Positions 1 through 12,200 of a stretch of DNA of 64,000 nt are shown here, one piece after another; the first letter of the stretch is position 1, and every line of letters starts with the position of its first letter. The notes under the pieces are model-generated. The model searched no databases. It saw only the letters and a list, made by a program, of their open reading frames with translations, and was not told the DNA's origin. The stretch is from Argentina anserina (Eukaryota > Streptophyta > Magnoliopsida > Rosales > Rosaceae), in contig NC_065877.1 in NCBI RefSeq assembly GCF_933775445.1, positions 7,688,001 to 7,752,000 of the forward strand. The letters run 5' to 3'. The translations under genes were made by a program, and so were the position numbers.

Positions 1-29
1 TCCAGATCCCATTTAGTGTCCCCAGACGT

Positions 30-1160
30 CACTGGAGATGGCACTCCAAGATGTTGCAAGGCTTCAGGCTGAAAAAGAGGAGGAACTCCGGGCCACCTTG
101 GCATGGGCGGCCGGACTTGAGAAGGAACAAAAATTCCTCCGGGTTGCTCTTGAAAGCCGAATCGGGACGTACAACAATAGTTTCCCCACGTGACGCCGCA
201 GATTATGCCAGCAACGAAAACTCCTGAGGCGCCACTACGGTTAGGGCCACAGCGCAGGACGGAGCAGGTCACCTAACTGCTGCTCTCCACATATTTGGAT
301 AGGCCGCCACCACCTCCCCACTTTGTGATGGACTTGGACCCCGAGGATCCCAATGTAAATTAGAATGGCCAGGAGGCCCCAACGGAGCTCAGCTAGTGCT
401 GCAACTCTAAACTCAACTCCTTCTCCAAATGAACGAGACCCTGGAACGTTTGACTTCTAGGATAGATGGGATTGAGACTCGAAACGTGCCTCACCCGCTA
501 CATGGGAGGTATGGAGGTCGTGCCGTCCTGTTCACCCCATAGGTACAGGCAGAACATCGCCCGTCGGGGGACAAGCCGCTTAAGATCACGAAGTATAACG
601 GGTGTTCCGACCCGTACACACACTTGGAAAACTTCCAGTCAGCGCTAGCAAGTACACGCTACACAGACGCCATGTCGTGCCATGCCTTCCAAGAAACACT
701 CATAGACAAGGCCCTGAGTTGGTTTCTCAACCTACTCCCAGATTCAGTAGACAACTTACGGAGAAGTTTTTCAGCCGCTTTATCCTGCAAGCCAATTTGC
801 ACCATGACACTAACTCCCTATTCAAAATACAACAACGAAGAGATGAAAGTCTCCGGGACTTCTTGTCTCGATTGCAGACTGCGACGGTATAGTGCCATGA
901 TCTGAATTATGTTATCGCCGAGGTAGCATTCTGGCTGGCAATCAAGACATGGCGTTTCTCCATAGGATCAACAAACACCATCTGGGGACATATGAGGAAT
1001 TGATTGAAGCGGCACGCGGTGGGCACATGCCAAGTGCTGCACTTATGGTGCGGGTACTTTAGCGTAGGCTACACATCGGCTCACTTGGGACAAATTAGAC
1101 CCACCCCAAGGAACAAGCTGACAAAGTACCCAGGATAGGAATAGACGCAACATGCGCCGA
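30..1160 (+). pseudogene. Decayed Ty3/gypsy gag, left half of a split element
   Basis: Remnant of a Ty3/gypsy (Tat-like) gag, the structural protein of the particle. A Met-initiated Lys/Glu-rich helical stretch near 35-194 (ALQDVARLQAEKEEE) looks like the N-terminal coiled coil. After several stops, a core gag segment follows around 600-890: KPLKITKYNG, DPYTHLENF, a WF pair after DKALS, then FSRFILQ and DESLRDFLSRL. The reading frame shifts near 745-765, and later pieces (HRINKHHLGTYEELIEAA, about 955-1015) are in another frame, so it is not functional. The rest of the element lies at 7.5-9.3 kb; the two halves are separated by nested insertions. No LTR of this element is visible in the window. 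The family is assigned from remembered gag patterns. Confidence 0.75.
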
Positions 1161-2043
1161 GTGATAGAGCATTGGTTAAAACGTCTATAATAAACCCTGT
1201 AAAACATCATCGTTAGTATAGAATAAGCAGGGATCGTTCTTTCCGGGGAATTGAAGGGAACTATAAACTTTTAGTGTTAACAAATAATTGGGGGTTTGAG
1301 ATTGATTATTAACTACTAAAATAAAACCTAAATTACTATTTACATGATCGACTTCTCTTTAACAAACTTAAACCAAATTTACCATTACACCACATAATTA
1401 CAAGTTCGAACCTATCATGCATTCTAATGCGACCAATTACATACTTTTTAGACACCAATACAATTAAAGCCTTAGGGGATCATCTAATCATGCAAGATTT
1501 CAATTGACATTTAGATTGACTTAGGGCCTAATCTAAATTTGCATGCAATCAAATTCAATAACACTTAGAGTAGAAATCAAACAAGATTACATTTAAGCAC
1601 CAAATCTTTGTTGGAGGCATGTTTCATGTGTGGCGTCACCCACCATGGTTTCACATGCAAATTTCCAGAATTTTTACCACTTTTAATCAACACAAACCGA
1701 ACCTACTTAGGACATGATTCGATTTGTGTCAATATGGTTGATGAATCTAGCACTCAAACACAATCTTAGGGATTGCATCCAACCACTAAATTCATATGCA
1801 CATATCTGAAAATTATCTAAAAGTATGAGAAAGATGATTAGAACACAACAATAGAAATACAAACTCATTAATTATAAGAACATAGATTCGACATAGTCTC
1901 AAAAAAATATCAAATACAATCTGAAAATTTTAAAACAAATACAAAACCAATATTTCCACATAAACAACAACTTACAATCTTCATAGACAAAGAATTGTAG
2001 ATTAACACAAATAGACGAAGCCATGGAGATGAGTTGCGAGAAT
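1161..2043. other. Left part of an unclassified non-coding insertion
   Basis: AT-rich sequence without a credible reading frame, between the gypsy gag remnant and the copia element. It continues on the other side of the copia insertion (6865 to about 7495). It begins near an unusual stretch with GGGATCGTTC and CCGGGGAATTGAAGGG. It is probably one non-coding (non-autonomous) element that entered the gypsy copy before copia arrived. I could not find its terminal repeats or TSD, so its outer edges are approximate. Confidence 0.4.
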
Positions 2044-2048
2044 CACAC

Positions 2049-2258
2049 TGAAGAAGGTAACACAAGGAAATAGTTTGAATATGAATGATGTATTGAACTG
2101 CTAGTTTTTACAACTGAATTATGTTTGTAGCTACAATGGAAACAACTATATATAGACTAGCAAAGCAAACAACACTAAGAAAAGAAACTACACTAAGTAA
2201 GCACTAGCTAAGAAAAGATAGCACTAACAATAGCACTAAGTAGACAGCACTAACAATA
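2049..2258 (-). repeat. Copia 3' LTR (210 bp)
   Basis: Left copy of the LTR. It matches the other LTR throughout except for one substitution and an extra 26 bp at the polypurine-tract end, where a GCACTAACAATA unit is repeated. It directly abuts the polypurine tract. Confidence 0.93.
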
Positions 2259-2270
2259 CTCCCCCTCAAG
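2259..2270 (-). promoter_or_regulatory. Copia polypurine tract
   Basis: On the element strand this reads CTTGAGGGGGAG, immediately before the 3' LTR. This is the classical copia polypurine tract, the primer for plus-strand DNA synthesis. The polyprotein stop codon lies inside this region, as is common in copia. Confidence 0.9.
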
Positions 2271-5200
2271 ATGGATCGAGAGAATCTTTCGAACCAAGCT
2301 TGAACAATAGACGATGGAACTGAGCAGTAGGCAACACTTTGGTGAACACATCGGCTAGTTGATCAGAAGAACGCACAAACGAAGTGGTCAGAATTTTGTT
2401 TTGGACTTGATTTCGAATGAAATGACAATCCACTTCGATATGCTTGGTACGTTCGTGAAAGACAGGGTTCGCAGCTATGTGCATTGCTGCTTGATTGTCA
2501 CAGTGTAAAGTGATAGGATTCTTGCACTTGACACCAAGATCTTGAAGAAGAGCCTTCAGCCATATCAATTCACATGCAGTAGAGGCCATTGCCCTATACT
2601 CAGCTTCTGCACTTGATCTTGCCACCACTGACTGTTTTTTACTCTTCCATGTGACTAAGTTTCCACCTACAAATGTGCAAAAACCAGTCGTAGACTTTCG
2701 ATCAAGGGTGTTGCCTGCCCAATCAGAGTCAGAAAAACTTTCCAAGACAAAATGACCATTATTTTTCATAAACACTCCCTTAGTCACTGTGCCCTTGAGA
2801 TACCTTAGAATTCGTTTGACCAAATGTATGTGTGTAGATGTAGGAGCATGCATGAACTGACTCACCAAGCTAACAACATATGAAATATCTGGTCGTGTAA
2901 TTGTGAGGTATATGAGTTTACCAACCAATCTTTGATATTCTGAGATGTGAGGGAGAGGATCACCTAATGCTTCAATATCAAATTTGCTTGGAAGAGGGGT
3001 AGGAGTTGAACTGCTAGCCTTCATGTTAGCTTCTTCCAGTAGCTCAACAATATATTTCCTCTGATTGAGAAACAAGCCAAAGGGTGATTGATCCATTTCA
3101 ATTCCTAAAAAGTACCTTAGTGCACCAAGATCTTTAATGGCAAACTTGGTATGCAAGGTACCTTTAAGAGACTGAATTTCTTCATTACTGTCACCAGTGA
3201 TAATTAAATCATCCACATAGACGAGAACAATGAGTCTTCCAAAAGTACAAGTTCTGACAAACATAGATGAATCAGCCATGCTTCTTTTAAAACCACATTC
3301 AAGAAGCACAAAGCTGAGCTTAGAATACCAAGCTCTTGGGGATTGTTTAAGACCATATATAGCCTTATGCAATTTGCACACAACCCCAGCTTCATTTGCT
3401 TGATGATGCCCTGGAGGCAGGCGCATATACACATCTTCTTCTAATTCTCCATGCAAAAATGCATTCTTAACATCCATTTGAAACAAGGACCAACCAGAAT
3501 TGACAGCCATAGATAACAATACATGAACAATGTTCATTTTAGCAACTGGTGCAAATGTTTCCTTATAATCAACTCCAAACGTTTGAGTAAAATCACGAGC
3601 TACTAACCTTGCCTTGTGTCTCTCAATTCTACCATCTGAATGAAACTTGATTTTGTAGATCCATCTGGCTCCAACTACCTTGTGGCCTTTTGGCAATTGA
3701 ACAATGCTCCAAGTATTATTTTCATGGAATGCTCGAAGTTCATCTTGCATAGCCTTTCTCCACACTGGTGACTGATTGGCCTCTTCAAATGATCTAGGCT
3801 CAGTGGTGTCACACAACTTGTTAAGAAAAACTGAATGGTGAGCTGACACATTGTTTAGAGTAGCAATATTACCAAGAGTATGTAGAGAAGTGGGAGTTTC
3901 AAAACCAAATATCACATTTGGTTTCCTAGTTCGACTAAGATACCTTCTTTCTGGTGGATCTGCCACATTGTTCTCGACATCAGGCTCAGTGACTGCAACT
4001 GGATCAGGTTCAACATCTTCAGGTTGATTAACTATAACATCCTCGATGACCTCATCAACATCATGAACAGCTGAAGAGGGTTGATTAATGTAGTGATCAT
4101 CATTTAGAGCTACAGTGTGAGGGACATGAACCTCACTAGGTATAACTGGCTGAGGAGCTGCAGATTCAAATAGCTCCCCCTGAAGATCATTATCTTTAGC
4201 ATGATAGAATGGTTGTGTTTCATCAAATCTCACATCTCTGGAGACAAACAACTTCCTTGATTGAGAATCATAACACTTGTATCCCTTCTGTGATGAGGAG
4301 TAGCCAAGAAAAACACACTTGATGGCTCTTGGATCTAGCTTGTCTTGATTCTTGGCATGAGTGTGAACATAACACACACAACCAAAGACTTTGAGATGAT
4401 TAATGTTTATTTTTCTTCCTTTGAGAACCTCAAATGGTGATTGGAAGTTAAGAACTCGACTAGGAAGTCGATTAATGAGATATGCAGCTGTGTGAATTGC
4501 TTGAGACCAGTATTTCTTAGGAACATGAGCATGAAGCATAAGAGCTCTAGTCTTCTCCAACAAATCTCGATTTTTTCTTTCTGAAAGACCATTTTGTTGA
4601 GGTGTACCTACACAACTTGTTTAATGGAGAATGCCTTGTGAACTTAAGTAATTTTGCATGACTTTGGATGTGTATTCAGTCCCATTGTCGGATCTTAATA
4701 TGCAAATATTTGAAGAAAAATGAGTTTTGACCAGATTATAAAAGTCTTGGAAAGATTGAAACACTTCACTCTTTGATTTTAGGAGATACAAAAACGTAGT
4801 TCTTGTAAAATCATCGATAAAAGTTACATAAAATCGATAGCCATCAAAAGACTCTACCCTTGCAGGTCCCCAAACATCCGTGTGAACTAACTCAAAAGCT
4901 CGAGATGTTTTTGAACTAGAACTAGGAAAAGGCAATCTGGTAGATTTGGACTTATGACAAGTCTCACATTCATGAGTGATTTTATAAGAATTAGGAAACA
5001 GAAATGACATGACATTTGATGAAGGGTGAGCTAATCTCATGTGCCACAGATTTGGAAGAGGAATGAGGCTTGTATCTGCAGCAAGACTTTGATGAAAACT
5101 TGAAGAAGCTGAAATGTAGTAAAGACCATTTAGGAAAAACCCTTCACCAATCTTCTGTTTTGAAATACGATCCTGAAACACAACACTATTAGTTGAGAAA

Positions 5201-6600
5201 AAAACATGACAATCAAGAGTATGAGTGATTTTTCCAACTGAGAGTAGTTTGAATGGGAATGAGGGAACAATCATGACATATGAGTACTTATGATTAGAGA
5301 AAAGCTTAAGTCTACCCTTTCCTAAGATTGAAACTTTCTTTCCATTTGCAACTGACACATGTGAGGGAGATTTGAAAGTGTGAAAATCTTCTAAATGGGA
5401 TGCATCATTAGACATATGATCTGATGCGCCAGAATCCACAATCCAAAAGTCATTATTCTTGCACAAATCTAAGGCAGTGGAAATTGCACAAATGATACCT
5501 GGAATCTCCTCTTGCCCTGCAATATTTGAATAAGCAAGATAGCATGCAAACTTGCCAAGCATGGCAGTAGCCCCCTCACTGTTACAGTTGCCTTGTCTAT
5601 GTTGAATAAAAGCTGCAAACTCATTGATGAGATTGATGGGATTTGCAGTGAAGTTGTTGAGATTTTGTGAGTTAGAAGAGCTGCAACTTGCTTGATTAGC
5701 CTTAGGAGTATAGACAGGTCTAAAATGTCCCCTCGAGCTTTCATGAAACTTGTTCTTCAACTCAGGATGAAGAATCCAGCAAGTTTCTTTCACATGACCT
5801 ACTCCAGTCCTTCCAATCTTTTCACAGTGTGTGCATTTCAGATTTGGGCGTCTACCTCGATATGGTCTATTGTTGCTAGCAAAAGCTCTAGCATCAGTAG
5901 TCCTCTCCTCTCTTTCAACAACAGCAACTTCAACATTTGTCATCACCTTCCTTCTTGTCTCTTCTCTTTGAATGGTGGTTCTCACATTGAGAAGAGTAGG
6001 TAGCTCTGGTGACATGAGAAGATGACTCTTGATATCCTCATATTCAGCTCCAAGGCTAGCAAGAAGCTCAAATATTTTATCTTCCTCTTGTCTCTTCAAA
6101 AGTATAGCTCTCTCAGTGGTAAAGGGCATGTAGATCTCGAGCTCATTCCATTTTGCAGTTAATTTGCCAAGATGTTCAGTGAAGGTTAGATTACCTTGTC
6201 GAAGATCAGCCAGCTCCCTCTTGATTTGGAACACTCTAGCACTGTTGTTTAGATCTCTATACATGCCCTTGATTGCATTCCACATGTCAAGAGCACTTTC
6301 TGAGTATTGAAAGATTGATTGCAGCCTTGGTTCCATGGAGTTGATGATCCATGACCTGACCAGTTGATCTTGAGAAAACAAAGCATCATACTCAACATCG
6401 GAAGTAATGGGCTTCTTTGCTTCCTCGTTAATGTAATTTGTCCTCTGCCTTCCTCCTATAGCCAAAGTCATGACATTGGCCCATTGAATGTAATTGAACT
6501 CATTGAGCAAGGTGGAGGTGAGACGAGATGATGTGTTGGAGTCAATGACATCTTTGGAATCAGATGAAGAGTTTCCTGCAAGCTTATCTCCTCCGGCCAT
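2266..6600 (-). pseudogene. Copia gag-pol polyprotein with one in-frame stop
   Basis: One continuous frame from the ATG at 6598-6600 to the stop at 2266-2268, broken only by TAA at 4621-4623. The first part (659 residues) has gag, a zinc knuckle C256-C259-H269-C274, the protease motif DSGASDH (389-395), the integrase zinc site H520-H525-C545-C548, and catalytic D575 and D638. The stop falls between D638 and the catalytic Glu, so it cuts the integrase core. Downstream are PQQNG, the RT motif YVDD, and RNase H blocks with DSDWAG and SSAEAEYRAMA. The stop position normally holds Gln in this family, so a single C-to-T change (CAA to TAA) explains it (inference). The knuckle spacing CX2CX9HX4C is wider than usual. 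Confidence 0.93.
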
Positions 6601-6663
6601 GATGAAATGATAATGAAGATGAAATGAAAATCAGAAATAAAAGCAGGTCCTATGAGGATCACT

Positions 6664-6675
6664 GCTTTGATACCA
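6664..6675 (-). promoter_or_regulatory. Copia primer binding site (initiator Met tRNA)
   Basis: Directly next to the 5' LTR, the element strand reads TGGTATCAAAGC, one base different from the classical copia site TGGTATCAGAGC that pairs with the 3' end of initiator methionine tRNA. It primes minus-strand cDNA synthesis. Confidence 0.92.
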
Positions 6676-6859
6676 TGAAGAAGGTAACACAAGGAAATAG
6701 TTTGAATATGAATGATGTATTGAACTGCTAGTTTTTACAACTGAATTATGTTTGTAGCTACAATGGAAACAACTATATATAGACTAGCAAAGCAAACAGC
6801 ACTAAGAAAAGAAACTACACTAAGTAAGCACTAGCTAAGAAAAGATAGCACTAACAATA
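6676..6859 (-). repeat. Copia 5' LTR (184 bp)
   Basis: Right copy of the LTR, and the promoter-bearing one for this minus-strand element. On the element strand it contains a TATATATAG stretch that could serve as the TATA box. It lacks the 26-bp repeat present in the other LTR. Confidence 0.93.
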
Positions 6860-6864
6860 CACAC

Positions 6865-7495
6865 GTTGTAGGAACCTTGGAGGTGTGTCTTCAATGGTGA
6901 AACTCGGTGGAGATGATGATGGTTTTGGGGTGGACCGCTTGGCTAATTTGTGATGGAAGTTTATGGTGGTGTTTTGGTAGAGTTTTGGCTCTTGAATGCT
7001 AATGAGAATTGATCTTATTTGAGAGATGAAGCCATGTATATATAGAGGAAAGAATGAGGGTAGTTGCATATTTCCTTATATTATAATGCAATGCTTTAAT
7101 TCCTTAAATCATGTCATGTTTTGTTCCCTAAAACATGCCATACTTTAATCCCTAAAACATGTCATGTTTTATTCCCTAAAACATGTCATGTTTTATTCCC
7201 TAAAACATGGAATGTTTTATGCCTTTAATGATCATCTTCTATTTAATTGTTGCATGACTTGGCTCCATCTCTTTTTCTTTAATTATCTCTTCAATCAAAT
7301 CTGAAAATAAGAAAATAAAATCATAAGTAAGAGATAATCAGTTTCAAAACCTAACAAGGATTCCTAGTCAAACTAGGACTCTAGACCAATTATGCGTTTT
7401 TAACTCATGTAAGCACAAAAATGCATCCAATACCGCCCAAGACTCTTACTACGACTTAATGACTCAATAGTACAACAATAAGGGCTAAGCAAAGT
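6865..7495. other. Right part of the unclassified non-coding insertion
   Basis: Continuation of the segment at 1161-2043 after the copia insertion. No coding capacity is seen. It contains a 24-bp tandem repeat (7101-7220) and ends in AT-rich sequence before gypsy coding remnants resume near 7500. The exact right edge was not found. Confidence 0.4.
7101..7220. repeat. 24-bp palindromic minisatellite, about five copies
   Basis: Units start at 7101, 7125, 7149, 7173 and 7197, an exact 24-bp period. The best-conserved units contain AAAACATGTCATGTTTT, a 17-nt perfect palindrome around one central base, so each unit can form a hairpin. Confidence 0.85.
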
Positions 7496-7499
7496 ACAA

Positions 7500-9290
7500 A
7501 TTGAGGTAAAAACATGTTAAGAACGTCGCACAAAATGCTCCTATCACCGAGGCCCTCAGGATAACTGGAGTCGTACCGACCCGTATCCAACCAAGAATTA
7601 CAGGTCCCCGACATGGTACAAGTAGGCAAACCCCCCGACATGAGGTTTTCACAAATCTCACCATATTCTACGTGAGATATATGAGCGCTACAAAGACCTT
7701 CTTCCGCAACCTCCGAGGTAGATGTATGATAATAGGCTAATCTGGACCAACACTGGGAAGTATTGTGCTTACCACGCTGACTCGGGGCACAACACGGATG
7801 TTTGTTACACGTCGAGGTCCGCCATAGAAGAATTGGGCCGGGTCGGGAAGTTGAACCAGTACCGTACTTCGGGGACTGATGTAAATGCCATACATGTTTA
7901 CAAAGAGATTGCAACTCTGCCGGCGAAGCGCCAGTAGACCTTTGAACTCTTAAAGCTCTGCTAAGGTGTCAAAACTGCACCGACCGCCTGGGACACGATC
8001 CAAAATTCCAACCGTCCGGCCTCCCAAAATGACCCATTACAGATCACTGTGCAAATTGATCACTATTCATGTCTGGGGGCCCTGGTTGATACAAGGGCGA
8101 CAATTAGTGTTGTGTTTGCCGACTGCTACCGCAAGCTTAAAGGAGACCACACAAAACTCTACAGCAATCACGACCCCCTAGTCAATATCTCTGGGGAAAT
8201 TGTTCTACCCCTTGGCTCGGATCGCCTGACTTTGACGCTCAGATCAGGACTGAAGAGGCTAGGATCACCATGCGGTTCCTTGTTGTCGATTGTCCATCCT
8301 CGTACAACATAATCTTGGGCCGAGATGTGTTATGGGGGCTCTAGTGCATAATAGACGGCATATGCTAATGTTGAAGGTCCCGACCCTAGGAGGTATTTTA
8401 ACAGTTGTCAGGGACAAGGTAGATACACTCCAGAACTATTTCGACTGCATTTCGGCCGAGAAAGCTCCCCACGAGATGATGTCAGTGTCCCCAATAGAGA
8501 TCATAGACCACCCCCGATACTAGGTCAAATAAGGAGAACTCACCAGAGTGCAGAAGAAGAAACTCGACAAGCACCCGCCAAGGGCACGACCGACGACGGT
8601 TGAGGAATATGAATGGATAAGTCTCTTTCACAACCTCCCGGATAGGAAGGTCCAGATTGGAACCAAAACTCCGGGACTAACTTGTGGCATTTCTCCGGAG
8701 CCATCAACATGTTTTTGCTACAAACATGCCAAGGATATCCACCGACTTCATCTCCCACAAGCTCAACATCCTAGAGGACTCGAATCTAATTCGCCAGAAG
8801 CGTCGGGCCTTTAATTTGGAAAAATATCAAGTTACCCAGGCCGAGATCCAACGACTCTAGGACATCAAGTTCATCCGGGAGGTTAATTACCCAACATGGG
8901 TATCTAATTTGGTGATGCTTAAGAAGCCAAATGGTTCATGGCTAATGTGTGTGGATTATAAAAACCTGAATCAAGGTTTGCCCAATTGACAGTTTCACTC
9001 TCCCCGGAATCGATAAGTTGGTAGATGCAACGTCCGGTTTTGGGCTCTTAAGCTTTCTAGACGCCTACTCTAGGTACAATCAGATCAAAATGCACCCGGA
9101 TCACCAGGAATACGCGACCTTTATGACATACAAATGCTTGTATTGCTACAAGCTCAAGCCTTTTTGCCTAAAGAATGTCAGAGCAACATATTAGAAAATG
9201 GTCACCCGGATGTTTGATTAGGAAATTGGTAACTGTGTGGAAGTTTATATGGATGACATGGTCATCAAGAGCAAAGCTGATGCTGGGTGA
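7500..9290 (+). pseudogene. Decayed Ty3/gypsy gag C-terminus, protease and RT
   Basis: Right half of the split gypsy element, with frames scattered by stops and shifts. Around 7750-7870 is a zinc-finger-like gag end (YCAYHADSGHNTDVC). Near 8050-8290 is an aspartic protease-like stretch whose active-site triplet reads ALVDTRAT, where LVDTGA is expected, so the key Gly is lost. From about 8860 the reverse transcriptase follows (KKPNGSWLMCVDYKNLN, then FLDAYSRYNQIKMHP, then YMDDM near 9246-9260). Coding similarity stops shortly after, with no RNase H or integrase. The pattern fits the Tat-like part of Ty3/gypsy. It is dead: stops, frameshifts and truncation are all visible. Confidence 0.8.
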
Positions 9291-12200
9291 CCGATCAAAT
9301 GACCAAACTACATAACTATGTATTACAAATTACAAATTAAGTTTCACTTCCAAAAATGTACAAATGAAGTCCATGAAATAGGTAGAAAATTCAAATGGCA
9401 TCATTTTCAGAACTTAGGACTCGCAACTACCCTAATTATGACATAAATTGGTTGGTTATCAAAAATTTGATACAGATCCGGAAAATATAAGCTGTGTTAA
9501 TGAAAGGCCTAATAATTGTATGATATATATACTTTTCATTAATTTGAAACTCATTCATGTGATACTTTTCTTTTCTTTTTTGAGAACTCCTGTGATACTT
9601 TCTTAACAATACGACATTCAATTTGGTTCATGCACTGCATGGGGTTTCAAATAGTGAAAGGTACTTAGTGTAAGAATTCATATTATAAAGCCGACCAGTC
9701 AGCTCCAAAACGCTTCTCATGTAACACATATACAATACTGTGACTACCTAGTATGTAGTTGAATTGATGACCTATCAAAATTTAGAGGTATCGGAACCGG
9801 GTGGGGATGAGCCACCTAGTTAGGCTAAGTTCCAAACTCCGTTTAAAAAAATATATATGTATATATATATATATATATATTTTTTATATAATCATTATGT
9901 TTTTTTTACGTCAAAGCCAAAACACCTAATTTCTCAATCACCGACAAATGGCGGTCAAGATGTATGAAAACGAGTGGAATTGATGGAGTTTTGAGTTGAG
10001 CATCGAAGGAGTGCTCCTTTCAGTCCTTTGGACCATGACATGAAATAAACTATCATATAAGCCAATGAGAATAGTAGCTTGTTGAGGATCAATTAAACAC
10101 CTCACAATATATATCATTGTGTAGTTCGACGATCGATCTCATCGTATAACATCTGCTCCATATATATATATCAGATCACATGGCCCGACTATGGTTTCCG
10201 GCAACCAAATTTCGAAACAGGGAACTAGGGGCATACATAGATCGATCTAGAATGTATAACACTCCATGCATGCAGCCATATGTTTTATAATTCAGATGGA
10301 TATCAGCCCCAGCTGAACAGCACTGCCATTGAGTGAATTACATTCATAGTACTGCTCATGAATAAATGGAGAAATTGACAAAACTAATATTAATGTTATA
10401 AATTCAATAAATGCTGATCATGGCATCATGCTTGTGTTTATCTATAGTCATGTATACAGATAGCAAAGTCTCAATAGAGTTTGCATAAAAATAAGAAGAG
10501 TTAATAGAGTCAACACTGAAGAGTCATGGGCATACAATATAGCAATCAGCTGGAAAATAGTATTGTATCAGTTATTGCAAAACCTGTCTTTAAATAGGAA
10601 ATGAGGATAATCAAGTGGATCATCGATCAATAATGCCATAGATTGCCCCAAGATTGTATTAATTTCACCTCGTATGTAATAGCTGGTATGATCAGAACTG
10701 TCAATCCTACGTTTTTATATGCAGAAATCGGTTCTGTAAAAAGCCAGTCTAGTACGTTATTATGGCTCCACTTATTTGGGAAATTCGATGGTGCAGTACT
10801 ACCTGCGTGCAACGCCTCTAATTCATCATTTATACACCCCACGTGTATTTTAAGACACCCTTTATTCACTTCGGACGGTATGTATGGTATGAAGCACTGC
10901 ACTATAGACGAATTTCACTTATCTTAACATGTCTGCAATGCCGATCAGCCTATCTTTTATGTTATTTGAGGTAGAAACTCAGAAAAATCAAGATGTGTCT
11001 CCATGTAATTAATTATCATCAAAAGTAGGGCTCCATTGTTAGTTCGCAGAGGTCTGTTTCTAAGAAATTTCCAATTAATATCATGTTCACCGTACCAGAG
11101 TCAAAGAAACGGACGGAAGTAGGTAGAACTGGTACCTACGTACTGGCTTGATGATGAATGAATTCCTCTTAAAGGTATTAATGATGACGTACGTAAGTGA
11201 AGGATATATTAAGTTTGCTGTTAAACTTTGAAATATTATTAGTTTATTACTAGTTAACCATAATAGCTTGTTACCGGAGAAGTTGGTAATTAAGTAGTTA
11301 GTAGTCCCGGCTCTTTAATCGCCGTCGGGCAGGGTATGCATTTGTCGATTTCTCTTAATTGGATGTGACTTCGTGAGAGATGCACTGCATGTGAAATCAA
11401 TATATATGAACAAGCAAGTGAAGCGCGCAACTGATGCCGGCCATCAACGCAAGTCCAACGACGACGTCTGCATGTGAGAACTTTATTAACCAACCTTTAT
11501 TTAACGATTGGCAACGAATAGCTGATATTCGAAAACTATATATCATCATCGTCGATATTAAGTCAAAAGACAAATGGATGTGAAATTCCCAAAAAAAATT
11601 AATACAAGAAATAGATTAGTCGAACGTGCCGATAGCGAGTTTCTTTATAACAAATGGAAGGGATACTCGACGTGAAAAAGATGAACATGCGCGCGCGCAT
11701 GCATATTAGAGAGTTCTAGACTTCTAGTTATTAGCTACAGCAAGATTGGATCCCATAATCAATTATAGAGACCGGCTCTTATATTAGTCTGGTTTTTTTG
11801 GTAATAATATTAATCGGTTTTCTGGGTTAATGGCTCACATGACCGAACCTGTCACGTCCACTTAGCGTAATGATTATGCACGTCCACTTCCACTCTTTGA
11901 TTATATTCAAGTGAGCATGGACCATTTCCTATGTCATGAATGAACTTTCATTGATCTCTTTTGGCATTTGATGGTGAAAAGAAAAAACTAGAAGTCTCTG
12001 CATGAGTATCTGCTGTGAATTGGTCCGGCATATCCGTAGGTAGTTCGATATTTGCGATAGTTCATTACACCCCAACATGACAAGTAGTATTTTCGATCAT
12101 TTATATTTGACCTAATATCATGAAACACAAAGCTGGTATATATGCAAAATTTATCTTAGCATAGTTTGTAATGATAGATCATTTAATACATTGTTCAGAG

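Larger units (their letters stand above)
2044..6864 (-). mobile_element. Near-complete Ty1/copia LTR retrotransposon with TSDs
   Basis: A 4.81-kb copia element (2049-6859), transcribed on the minus strand, flanked by the 5-bp target duplication CACAC (2044-2048 and 6860-6864). On its own strand the order is 5' LTR, primer binding site, gag-protease-integrase-RT-RNase H, polypurine tract, 3' LTR. The LTRs end in TA...CA rather than the usual TG...CA, when judged from the TSD. Apart from a 26-bp length difference the LTRs show a single mismatch, so insertion was recent. One in-frame stop interrupts the polyprotein. It may still be mobilised in trans by relatives because the LTRs, PBS and PPT look intact. 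Confidence 0.95.

Noticed and set aside
7456..7914. Minus-strand 152-codon frame
   Set aside because: The opposite strand encodes gypsy gag remnants, which explain the sequence.
10627..10927. Paired frames on both strands of 91 and 94 codons
   Set aside because: Mutual shadows in intergenic sequence with no domain or promoter signal.
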